Positions 1-5,305 of a stretch of 11,739 nt of DNA are shown here, one piece after another. Within the stretch, counting starts at the first letter, position 1. Each line of letters starts with the position of its first letter. The notes below the pieces were generated by a model. That model had not been told where the DNA came from. It made no database searches and saw nothing but the letters and a program-made list of their open reading frames with translations. A program made the position numbers and the translations under genes. The stretch comes from an uncultured Clostridia bacterium (GTDB taxonomy: Bacteria; Bacillota; Clostridia; TANB77; CAG-508). Location of the stretch: the NCBI GenBank assembly GCA_944386315.1, contig CALXAS010000035.1, forward strand, positions 1-11,739, in the 5' to 3' direction.

Positions 1-14
1 AACAACATCTTTAT

Positions 15-46
15 AAAAAATTGGCACTAACTTAAATTAGTGCCAA
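15..46 (-). terminator. Rho-independent terminator of the small XRE regulator
   Basis: A perfect 10-bp stem (TTGGCACTAA at 21-30 with TTAGTGCCAA at 37-46) with a 6-nt loop is followed, on the minus strand, by six T (the A-run at 15-20). It lies just past the stop codon of the minus-strand gene ending at 58. A second short palindrome (49-57 with 60-68) spans that stop codon. Confidence 0.85.
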
Positions 47-57
47 GAGTGAAAATT

Positions 58-303
58 TTAATTTTCACTTTTGTTCTTTGGAATATATTCAATAATGTCT
101 GTAATGCTGCAATGTAAATAATCGCATAATCTTGCCGTAACGAATATATCAAATCTTACCAATTCGCCAGACATCATTCTTTTTAATACTTTAAAATCCG
201 TATTAGTATCTCTCATTAATTTGTTGATACTAATATTTTTTTCTTTTAAAATATCTTCTAATTTAAATAGATAAGTTCCTTTTTCTATATCTAATTTCAC
301 CAT
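58..303 (-). CDS. Small XRE-type helix-turn-helix regulator
   Basis: This 81-residue protein is almost entirely one Cro/CI-type DNA-binding domain, resembling the short HTH_26/YozG-like regulators. Residues 14-73 show the expected pattern: a first helix (LEDILKEKNIS), the 'INKLMRDTNTD' turn region, the 'KVLKRMMSGE' recognition-helix region, and the trailing 'ARLCDYLHCSITDII' segment typical of these proteins. It has no sensor or catalytic domain. The ATG at 303 has an AGGAG six bases upstream. A clear terminator follows. It diverges from the prepilin/FGE gene at 440, whose promoter contains a palindrome, so autoregulation and control of that neighbour are reasonable inferences. The family assignment is fairly secure; target and ligand are unknown. 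Confidence 0.8.
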   Translation of the reverse strand: MVKLDIEKGTYLFKLEDILKEKNISINKLMRDTNTDFKVLKRMMSGELVRFDIFVTARLCDYLHCSITDIIEYIPKNKSEN

Positions 304-353
304 ATGAATCTCCTAAAAAATTATAAAAATATTGTATAATTTTTATAGGCTAC

Positions 354-382
354 TTGACTATTGGTTATATAACCAGTATAAT
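354..382 (+). promoter_or_regulatory. Sigma-A promoter of the prepilin/FGE gene
   Basis: TTGACT (354-359) and a perfect TATAAT (377-382) are separated by exactly 17 bases and point to the gene starting at 440. The predicted start of transcription is near 389, leaving a leader of about 50 bases. Confidence 0.8.
362..375. promoter_or_regulatory. Candidate operator inside the promoter spacer
   Basis: TGGTTATATAACCA is a perfect 14-bp palindrome filling most of the 17-bp spacer between -35 and -10. A dimeric repressor bound here would block RNA polymerase. The adjacent divergent XRE regulator is the obvious candidate ligand, but only the palindrome and its position are seen. Confidence 0.5.
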
Positions 383-439
383 AAGTTTAATTAATCTAAA
401 AGATTTCAAAAATCAAAAGAAGAAGGGAAGGAATTGTTT

Positions 440-1663
440 ATGAAAAGCATAAGCCTTATAAGGACAAGAGAACAAAAAGGTATTACTCTCATTGCGTTAG
501 TGGTGACAGTAATAGTTCTAATTATTTTAGCTGGCGTATCTATAGCAATGCTAGTTGGAGAAAATGGAATTATTACGCAGGCACAGAGAGCAGCACAGGA
601 GACAGAACAAGCTCAAAGAGATGAGGAAGCAGAATTAAATAAAGCAGCAGACCTTATAGAAATGTATGCAGAAGGAGTAAATACTGCAACAACAGTAAAA
701 GATGCTATAGCACAAAATAAACGTTTTGCTCAAAACACAAAGATAAGAGATGATTTAAATAATGAAGTAACCATACCACAAGGATTTAAAGTAGCAAATG
801 ATTCAGCAACAAAAGTAGAAGATGGAATTGTGATAGAAGATAAAGATGGAAATCAATTTGTATGGATACCGGCAAAAACGGAATCAGAAGGTGGAGCAAC
901 TATAAACTTAGAAGGAGGAACCACAACAATAGTATACAAAAGAACAGCTTATAGTACTAATGTAGCAACAGGGGAGATGGATGAAGAAACGGATAGTGAA
1001 AAAATAACATTTATTGATTCAGAATATTATTTTAAAGAAGCGATGCAAAGTGATGAAGAAAAAAGTATAAATGCAAATGGAGGATATTATATAGGGAGAT
1101 ATGAAGCAGGAGATAAAGAATCAACACAAGTAAAATCCATGAGAGAAGAAGGAGCAAGCCAAACAAATACAGTAACAATAAAAAAAGGACAAGCACCATA
1201 TAATTATATAACACAAAGCGAAGCAAAAAAATTAGCAGAAAACATGAGTGTTAAACAAGGATATAATGCTACAACAAAACTAGTGAATAGTTATGCTTGG
1301 GATACGGCTATAAGTTTTATACAAATAAAAAATACTGATTATGGTTCCAGTTCAATAGAAGGAAATTATATGAATGTTCCAACATTTACTTACACGGATA
1401 TAAATGGAAACACACAAACAAAAAATAAAGATACGGAAGTATTAATTCCCACTGGACAGACTACTAGCGTAAGTAATATATATGATATGGGAGGAAATTT
1501 AAACGAATATACTACAGAAAGTAATTCGGACGTAAGTAGGCCTATTGCTTTTAGAGGAGGAGACTATCGTAATGATTATGAATGGAGTGAAGCAGGATTT
1601 CGATCTTTGGGAGATGGTCTATCTTATGGTGGGGTTGGTTTTAGAATAGTTATGTATATATAA
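440..1663 (+). CDS. Secreted prepilin-leader protein with C-terminal FGE/C-type-lectin-fold domain
   Basis: The protein has 407 residues from ATG 440 (AAGGA seven bases upstream; an in-frame TTG at 434 is also possible). Residues 1-14 are a short basic leader ending in KG, followed by a hydrophobic helix (about 15-38) beginning ITLIALVV. This is the class III (prepilin peptidase) pattern, but residue +5 is Ala, not the usual Glu. A charged helical stalk (about 45-75) follows. The rest resembles the FGE-sulfatase/SUMF1 fold: 'GNQFVWIP', 'GYYIGRYEAG' (214-223), 'YDMGGNLNEYT' (348-358), 'FRGGDYR' (371-377) and terminal 'GFRI' (400-403). In this family the fold is often a surface or binding module rather than an enzyme; I do not see evidence of sulfatase activation. 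It is probably exported and membrane-anchored or assembled into a filament. A gene tail fragment of the same kind lies just downstream. Confidence 0.75.
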   Translation: MKSISLIRTREQKGITLIALVVTVIVLIILAGVSIAMLVGENGIITQAQRAAQETEQAQRDEEAELNKAADLIEMYAEGVNTATTVKDAIAQNKRFAQNTKIRDDLNNEVTIPQGFKVANDSATKVEDGIVIEDKDGNQFVWIPAKTESEGGATINLEGGTTTIVYKRTAYSTNVATGEMDEETDSEKITFIDSEYYFKEAMQSDEEKSINANGGYYIGRYEAGDKESTQVKSMREEGASQTNTVTIKKGQAPYNYITQSEAKKLAENMSVKQGYNATTKLVNSYAWDTAISFIQIKNTDYGSSSIEGNYMNVPTFTYTDINGNTQTKNKDTEVLIPTGQTTSVSNIYDMGGNLNEYTTESNSDVSRPIAFRGGDYRNDYEWSEAGFRSLGDGLSYGGVGFRIVMYI

Positions 1664-1681
1664 TAATTATACAAAATCTAA

Positions 1682-1726
1682 TGTGGAAAAAATAGCGGTT
1701 TCCGTGTAGTTGTAATTATGCCATAA
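1682..1726 (+). pseudogene. Orphan C-terminal fragment of an FGE-domain protein
   Basis: Read in frame, these 14 codons plus stop give CGKNSGFRVVVIMP, which ends with the 'GFR-V' signature that closes FGE/SUMF-type domains. It parallels the last residues of the gene just upstream (GGVGFRIVMYI). A stop codon precedes it and there is no start, so it is a relic of a second copy or of a replaced C terminus. Confidence 0.5.
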
Positions 1727-1923
1727 TTGTCCATTTAAGCCAGTCGTTATTTATGTAGCTATTCCATATAACCTGACATAAGGATACTAAAATGAAAAAA
1801 TACGGAATAATGACGGATGGTGTAGAATATGTAGTGTAAAATAAAGTAGAGAAAATTATGCAAACAAGTCACCACTAAAAAGCTAAAATAAAAGAAAATA
1901 AGGAAAATAAGGAAAATATATAA

Positions 1924-1960
1924 TCCTCTCTGTAAGAATAAAAAAACAGGGAGGAATTTT
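1924..1960 (+). terminator. Possible terminator hairpin
   Basis: TCCTCTCTGT (1924-1933) pairs with ACAGGGAGGA (1946-1955), with one G-U pair and a 12-nt A-rich loop, followed by TTTT at 1957-1960. The T-run is short, so it is only a moderate candidate for ending transcription from 389. Confidence 0.45.
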
Positions 1961-1993
1961 AAAATGCAGAAACTTTAGTTATCATTTTGAACA

Positions 1994-2043
1994 AATAAAA
2001 AAACGGCACATTTGCTTGGTAGAGCGATATGTCGTTTTTTTAT
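1994..2043. terminator. Bidirectional terminator between convergent units
   Basis: An A-run and ACGGCACAT pair with ATATGTCGT and a run of seven T, with one mismatch and a loop of about 15 nt. Both orientations give a stem followed by T residues. It can end the tRNA-Met transcript (minus) and any read-through from the surface-protein gene (plus). Confidence 0.7.
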
Positions 2044-2065
2044 TTAGTCTGAACAAAAATTTTTC

Positions 2066-2142
2066 TGGTAGCGAAAAGTGGATTCGAACCACCGACCTGC
2101 CGGGTATGAACCGGATGCTCTAGCCAACTGAGCTATTTCGCC
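2066..2142 (-). tRNA. tRNA-Met(CAT), elongator type
   Basis: On the minus strand the 77 bases fold as a full cloverleaf. The acceptor is GGCGAAA/TTTCGCT, with a terminal G-T pair. The D arm is GCTC/GAGC. The anticodon loop is TTCATAC, with anticodon CAT. A 5-nt variable loop and a T arm with TTCGAAT follow, then discriminator A and encoded CCA (2066-2068). The anticodon stem (TCCGG/CCGGC) lacks the three G-C pairs of initiator tRNA. The body resembles Bacillus elongator tRNA-Met rather than the tRNA-Ile2 that also carries CAT. Position 27-43 is a T-C mismatch. Confidence 0.93.
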
Positions 2143-2164
2143 ATATCTGAATAAGACAAGTATT

Positions 2165-2193
2165 ATTATACTGACAATTCCTCGTTTTGTCAA
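2165..2193 (-). promoter_or_regulatory. Sigma-A promoter of tRNA-Met
   Basis: On the minus strand TTGACA (2188-2193) and TATAAT (2165-2170), both perfect consensus, are exactly 17 bases apart. The predicted transcript starts about 16 bases before the mature tRNA 5' end. Confidence 0.88.
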
Positions 2194-2202
2194 GATAAAA
2201 AG

Positions 2203-2276
2203 GAAATTTTTCTAAAATTCGTAGAATTCCTTTAAAATAGTGCTTTCAAGTAACATATTTATTTTAGAAAAATTTC
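2203..2276. repeat. Perfect 16-bp inverted repeat around a 42-bp centre
   Basis: GAAATTTTTCTAAAAT (2203-2218) is matched by its exact reverse complement at 2261-2276. It lies between the 3' end of the minus-strand gene at 2313 and the tRNA promoter. It could be a terminator-like structure for that gene or a very small palindromic element. The arms are AT-only apart from two G/C bases each, so chance is not excluded. Confidence 0.55.
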
Positions 2277-2312
2277 TATACTTTACCTTATTATTTTAAT
2301 TTATCTTTATCT

Positions 2313-2690
2313 TTAACGAGATAATTCATCGTCATCTTTTATAAGTTGTGATTTAGAAGCTTTTCTGCTATTAGTTTTCGCTACCTCTTTTGCTTTTTCT
2401 AAATTTTCAGAAGAAAGGATAGATGTTCTTGTTTTAGGTGCTTTTGTAGTAGTTTTAGACATGGTTTCAATAGCATCTATTGTTTTTTGATGTTGTACTT
2501 CATAACTTGCAACTTTTTTCTGGCAATTTTCTAATGCTTTTAATGTATCCATATCTTCTTCTGGGAAAGTTTCTTCTAAAGTGGCAGCATTTTCTCCCAC
2601 ATCTTCCTCTTTAAAAAGATCCTTCATATTATGAAAAAAAATAACAAATCTATCTTTTAATTTTGGCTTCTCATTTACTTGTGGTTCCAT
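2313..2690 (-). CDS. Hypothetical soluble, charged 125-residue protein
   Basis: I do not recognise a family. The N-terminal part (about 8-35) is an amphipathic segment rich in Lys and Phe (KLKDRFVIFFHNMKDLFKEED), the middle is acidic with helix or coiled-coil character (about 42-78), and the C-terminal third is Lys/Ser/Thr-rich and probably disordered (SKTTTKAPKTRTS onward). There is no signal peptide or clear membrane helix, so a cytoplasmic protein is likely. The best ribosome site is unusually far from the ATG, with a hairpin between them, which may control translation. The codon style matches the neighbours. The gene is probably real given its length and the AGGAGGTG sequence upstream, but no function can be assigned. 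Confidence 0.6.
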   Translation of the reverse strand: MEPQVNEKPKLKDRFVIFFHNMKDLFKEEDVGENAATLEETFPEEDMDTLKALENCQKKVASYEVQHQKTIDAIETMSKTTTKAPKTRTSILSSENLEKAKEVAKTNSRKASKSQLIKDDDELSR

Positions 2691-2725
2691 TTTCTTTCTT
2701 AACAGATGTTAAGAATTCACCTCCT
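2691..2725 (-). promoter_or_regulatory. Distant Shine-Dalgarno with hairpin spacer
   Basis: On the minus strand a strong AGGAGGTG (2718-2725) is 27 bases before ATG 2690. In between lies a perfect 6-bp hairpin, CTTAAC-atct-GTTAAG (2698-2713). If the 16-nt hairpin folds, the effective distance falls to about 11 bases. A TAA in frame upstream leaves no better standard start; CTG at about 2705 is the only alternative. Confidence 0.5.
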
Positions 2726-2730
2726 CTAGG

Positions 2731-2937
2731 TTTTAAGTAATATCTACATTTTATATATTAACATAAATTGTAAAAAAAAGCAATTGTTTTTTGAAAAAAG
2801 ATAAAAAAGATAAAAAATTCAAAAAAACTTATAGACAAAAGGCGACAAAAAAGAATAAAAAAACATACGGTTTTGACAGGTTATGACACAATAATGGTAG
2901 GCTGGTGCCAAATAGTGTCGAAAAAGCAAGATGAAAA
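2731..2937. other. AT-rich non-coding stretch between divergent small genes
   Basis: Poly-A tracts dominate, including GATAAAAAA tandem units at about 2800-2817 inside an imperfect inverted repeat (TTTTTTGAA with TTCAAAAAA). A perfect TTGACA occurs at 2873-2878, but no convincing -10 box lies 16-18 bases downstream. TGACA is repeated ten bases apart at 2874 and 2884. I cannot name a promoter for either flanking gene. Confidence 0.4.
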
Positions 2938-3000
2938 GTGCTTGTCAAAACGGAAAAAGAAGGATACAATGGAAAAAATATTTGGGAAAGGGGAGAACAA

Positions 3001-3279
3001 ATGAAAAATTTGTATGGAAGTATTGTAATTCAAAAAGAACTAAAAGAGAAGGGGCAAGAAATCCGAGAACATGTGAACTATTATAAATTGAAAAATAAAA
3101 AATACGGTTTAGAAATAGTAAAAGAAAATGAGGAGAAACAAAAAATAGAAATTACGAACGTAAGAGATATTACAGACGATGAACAAAAAATAAATAATGT
3201 ACTTAATTTTTTAGTCATTAAAGAGGTAATGCCTAATGCACCAGATGTAATAGAAGATTTAGTAAAACAATACATCTAA
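3001..3279 (+). CDS. Small protein, possibly DUF6514-like
   Basis: This 92-residue protein starts at ATG 3001, which has AAGGGGAG five bases upstream; an in-frame GTG at 2938 lacks such a site. The pattern of a 'YYKLKNKKYGLEIVKENE' strand region followed by 'INNVLNFLVIKEVMPNAPDVIEDLVKQYI' reminds me of the short Clostridia proteins labelled DUF6514, in which a C-terminal helix pair follows a beta region. That match is from memory and tentative. There is no signal peptide or membrane helix. Role unknown. The convergent gene downstream shares an inverted repeat at its 3' end. Confidence 0.6.
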   Translation: MKNLYGSIVIQKELKEKGQEIREHVNYYKLKNKKYGLEIVKENEEKQKIEITNVRDITDDEQKINNVLNFLVIKEVMPNAPDVIEDLVKQYI

Positions 3280-3287
3280 TGGATAAA

Positions 3288-3335
3288 GAAATAGAGCAGA
3301 AAAAAGTTAATCTAATCTTCTTTCTGTTCTATTTT
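3288..3335. terminator. Shared hairpin at convergent gene ends
   Basis: A 19-bp stem (3288-3306 with 3317-3335; one mismatch, one G-U pair) with a 10-nt loop lies where two genes converge. The loop holds the stop codon of the minus-strand gene, and the right arm is part of its coding sequence. T residues follow only loosely on either strand, so terminator function is likely but not textbook. Confidence 0.5.
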
Positions 3336-3537
3336 CTTTGCTACTATTAGAAGAAACACATAATTTTTCATATTCTTTACATTTTATTTTATATTCTAAT
3401 TGTTGGGTAAGATAGCGGTAGTACATATAGGCTTGCTCATATTGAGCAATAGGGTTAAATATACCATTATCCATATTTTCAAATCCTTCATAGGGGTTAT
3501 ATCCATAAAAGTTATTATAATCTATATTTTTATCCAT
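3307..3537 (-). CDS. Hypothetical Tyr/Asn-rich 76-residue protein
   Basis: The start is ATG 3537, six bases after GAGGTG; an in-frame GTG at 3546 overlaps that site and is unlikely. The N-terminal half is rich in Tyr, Asn and Gly (NIDYNNFYGYNPYEGFENMDNG). A helical Tyr/Gln-rich segment follows (QYEQAYMYYRYLTQQLEYKIKCKEYEKL), and the tail is charged. There is no membrane helix or signal. The composition is reminiscent of small spore-coat-associated proteins and the next gene is sporulation-linked, but this is only a suggestion. Family not recognised. Confidence 0.55.
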   Translation of the reverse strand: MDKNIDYNNFYGYNPYEGFENMDNGIFNPIAQYEQAYMYYRYLTQQLEYKIKCKEYEKLCVSSNSSKENRTERRLD

Positions 3538-3584
3538 AACATACACCTCACTAATACAATATATGAAAAAGAAAAGTAATTATA

Positions 3585-4667
3585 CTACAAATTCAAATTA
3601 AAAATAGGAAACCACATAATAAAAAGGAAAGCATAAATGGCTGCAAAAATTCCTTGTAATAATTTACCAATAAAATAAGCCTTAATAGAAATATCTGTTT
3701 TAGAAGTAATGCTATATACTTGTAATAAAACAGAAATACCGCCAAATCCTAATAAAAAAGCAGATAAAATGATATTAATAGAAATGGCTCTGCAAGAAAT
3801 CATAGATATTTGCTTTACGCCATTGGTAAGCTCAATCATTCCAGCAAAAAGAGCAGTAGAGAAGCGACCATCAGAAATACCAAATAAGTTTAAAATAGGG
3901 GATAAAAGTTTACTTCCTAAAGCAAGAAAGTGTGTGTCAGATAAGATAGACAAGATGACGCTAAATAAAACAACAAAACCACCTATCATAATTACCGATT
4001 TTACAGCGGAAAAAATACTTTGGCTTAGTACTTCTCCTAAATTAGAAAAAGAAACTATTTCTGTGTTAGAAGTAGAAAAGCTATTTTCAGAGGCTTTTTC
4101 TTTTCTTTTCCAAAAGCGAAATAAAAATCCTACTGTAAAGCAAGAAAGAATATGTGTAATAAAAAGTAATAATCCCACTAAATGGTTACCAAATAAACTA
4201 ATACCAACGGTACCAATAATAAATAGAGGACCAGAGTTGTTAGTAAAAGCAAGTAGTCTTTCTGCTTCTGCTTTGGTACACAAATGATTTTCTCTAAATT
4301 GTGTAACAATTTTAGCACCAACAGGGTAGCCACTAATAATGCCCATAATTAGTGCATAAGCACCATGACCAGGAACACGAAAAATAGGTCTCATAATCGG
4401 ATTTAAAATTCTTCCTAACGTGTAGATAACATCTGTGTGACTAAGTAGTTCTGTTGCCATAAAAAAAGGTAATAACGAAGGAACTACGTGACTTGCCCAT
4501 AAAGCAAGCCCTTCTTTGGAGGCAGCTAAATTACTTTTAGAAAACACTACTAAGCCAACTGTAAATAAACAAAAACAGATAGGTAGAATCAGTTTTTTCA
4601 TAGAAAAACAGCATATTTTAGGCTTTACATATATTTTAGAAGATGTATTACAAATACTTTTCATCAT
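3585..4667 (-). CDS. ylbJ: Sporulation integral membrane protein YlbJ (SpoVV)
   Basis: The protein has 360 residues and many hydrophobic helices (first about 25-43), a little shorter than Bacillus YlbJ. In Bacillus subtilis YlbJ/SpoVV is needed to move dipicolinic acid across the outer forespore membrane during sporulation, and it belongs to the mother-cell programme. Features seen include 'WASHVVPSLLPFFMATELL' (57-75), 'ISGYPVGAKIV' (111-121), 'FTNNSGPLFIIGTVG' (141-155), 'ELTNGVKQIS' (279-288) and 'GFGGISVLLQ' (308-317), laid out as two Gate/nucleoside-recognition-like halves separated by a charged loop (about 185-205). Two adjacent ATGs are possible: 4664 has better spacing (six bases) to GAGG than 4667 (three). 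A candidate sigma-E promoter lies just upstream. Its presence argues that the host forms endospores. Confidence 0.9.
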   Translation of the reverse strand: MMKSICNTSSKIYVKPKICCFSMKKLILPICFCLFTVGLVVFSKSNLAASKEGLALWASHVVPSLLPFFMATELLSHTDVIYTLGRILNPIMRPIFRVPGHGAYALIMGIISGYPVGAKIVTQFRENHLCTKAEAERLLAFTNNSGPLFIIGTVGISLFGNHLVGLLLFITHILSCFTVGFLFRFWKRKEKASENSFSTSNTEIVSFSNLGEVLSQSIFSAVKSVIMIGGFVVLFSVILSILSDTHFLALGSKLLSPILNLFGISDGRFSTALFAGMIELTNGVKQISMISCRAISINIILSAFLLGFGGISVLLQVYSITSKTDISIKAYFIGKLLQGIFAAIYAFLFIMWFPIFNLNL

Positions 4668-4688
4668 TTACCTCACTTACTATGATAC

Positions 4689-4717
4689 ATACTATGACAA
4701 GGGATAGAAAAGTATGC
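4689..4717 (-). promoter_or_regulatory. Candidate sigma-E promoter of ylbJ
   Basis: On the minus strand GCATACT (4711-4717) and CATAGTAT (4689-4696) are 14 bases apart, close to the sigma-E pattern (KMATATT, 14-15 bases, CATACAnT). The implied start near 4682 leaves a short leader that still contains the ribosome site at 4671-4677. ylbJ is a mother-cell gene in Bacillus, which fits. Confidence 0.45.
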
Positions 4718-4798
4718 CAAAAAGAAATGTGACACGAAAAAGATATATCTTTACATGTGCAAGTAGCGAAAGAAAACTATCAACACATAAAAAGAAAG

Positions 4799-4842
4799 AA
4801 GGAGTGATTTTTATGATGATGATACCAAGAAAAAGGAAATAA
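4799..4842 (+). pseudogene. Stranded start of the hsp20 gene
   Basis: An excellent ribosome site (AAGGAGTG, about 4799-4806) precedes three consecutive ATGs (4813, 4816, 4819). The frame reads MMMIPRKRK and stops at 4840-4842. MxxIPRR-like openings are typical of Clostridia Hsp20 proteins, so this appears to be the original start, now out of frame with the crystallin domain that follows. Confidence 0.6.
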
Positions 4843-4855
4843 CTATGTAATCGAA

Positions 4856-5140
4856 ATGGATTTACCAGGTTATGAAAAAGAAGACATTAAAATAAAAATG
4901 GAAAAAGGATACTTAACAGTAACTGCAAAAGTAAATAAAGAAATAAATGATGACAAGGAAGAAAATTATATCCATAGAGAAAGATATAGTGGAGAATGTT
5001 CAAGAAGCTTTTATGTAGGAGAAAATGTAAAAGAGGATGAAGTAAAAGCAAGCTTCAAAAATGGTACTTTAAAATTGGTAGTACCTAAGAAAGACCAAAA
5101 AGAGCTAGACAATGGAGATAATTATATTCCAATTGAATAA
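4856..5140 (+). CDS. Hsp20/alpha-crystallin small heat-shock protein, 5' end damaged
   Basis: These 94 residues are an alpha-crystallin domain: 'MDLPGYEKEDIKIKMEKGYLTV' at the start, the conserved 'RERYSGECSRSFYVG' strand region (about 41-55), 'VKASFKNGTLKLVVPKK' (about 62-78) and a C-terminal I-P-I tail motif (91-93). Hsp20 proteins are ATP-independent holdases that oligomerise. The usual N-terminal arm (about 40 residues) is missing. In-frame codons continue upstream (QEKGNNYVIE) to a stop at 4820-4822, and the well-placed ribosome site and ATGs at 4799-4821 are in another frame. ATG 4856 itself has no ribosome site. The gene has probably suffered an internal deletion with frame loss, so it is likely non-functional or yields a bare core domain. 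Confidence 0.8.
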   Translation: MDLPGYEKEDIKIKMEKGYLTVTAKVNKEINDDKEENYIHRERYSGECSRSFYVGENVKEDEVKASFKNGTLKLVVPKKDQKELDNGDNYIPIE

Positions 5141-5165
5141 ACTATTTAAGCAGATATTCTAAAGC

Positions 5166-5215
5166 AAGCCCCAATTATTAGACAACAAGTTTAATAATTG
5201 GGGTTCTTTGTCTTA
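5166..5215 (+). terminator. Terminator after hsp20
   Basis: A perfect 12-bp stem (CCCCAATTATTA at 5169-5180 with TAATAATTGGGG at 5192-5203) with an 11-nt loop is followed by a T-rich stretch (TTCTTTGTCTT). It ends transcription from the hsp20 region and isolates the HEPN/MNT cassette. Confidence 0.8.
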
Positions 5216-5269
5216 TATTAAAGTGAAATGAATTGTTCATAAGAAATAGTAGTAAAATTGTAAAATTAA

Positions 5270-5278
5270 TGTTATAAT
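5270..5278 (+). promoter_or_regulatory. Extended -10 promoter of the HEPN/MNT pair
   Basis: TGTTATAAT gives a perfect TATAAT (5273-5278) with the TG-N extension. No good -35 lies 17 bases upstream, which is common for extended -10 promoters. The gene starts at 5306, giving a leader of roughly 20 bases that contains AAAGGAG. Confidence 0.6.
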
Positions 5279-5305
5279 ACTTATAGAAAAGAAAGGAGAA
5301 GTCTA

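Larger units (their letters stand above)
1664..2065. other. Non-coding stretch between surface-protein gene and tRNA-Met
   Basis: About 400 bases with no credible gene. It holds a fragment of a second FGE-domain C terminus (1682-1726), two hairpins (1924-1960 and 1996-2041), and A-rich filler. A 15-codon ATG frame at 1792 and a 4-codon frame at 1964 behind a GGGAGG sequence are too short to call. Confidence 0.6.

Noticed and set aside
1480..1960. A complete diversity-generating retroelement
   Set aside because: Only a possible target-type C terminus and a relic are present; there is no reverse transcriptase, accessory gene or clear adenine-substituted template repeat in the window.
1964..1978. 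Small gene starting at ATG 1964 after GGGAGG
   Set aside because: It stops after four codons (MQKL), and the GGGAGG is better explained as one arm of a hairpin.
2066..2142. tRNA-Ile2 (CAT modified to lysidine) instead of tRNA-Met
   Set aside because: The acceptor and D-arm sequence follow the elongator tRNA-Met pattern rather than that of tRNA-Ile2.
2873..2901. Sigma-A promoter starting with the perfect TTGACA at 2873
   Set aside because: Bases at the expected -10 position (GGTAGG) do not match TATAAT at any spacing from 15 to 18.
2938..2940. GTG start for the small plus-strand gene at 3001
   Set aside because: It has no ribosome site, whereas ATG 3001 has AAGGGGAG five bases upstream and the extra 21 residues look non-native.
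3709..4287. 192-codon open frame on the plus strand inside ylbJ
   Set aside because: It is the antisense of a well-recognised membrane protein gene and its translation resembles no family.
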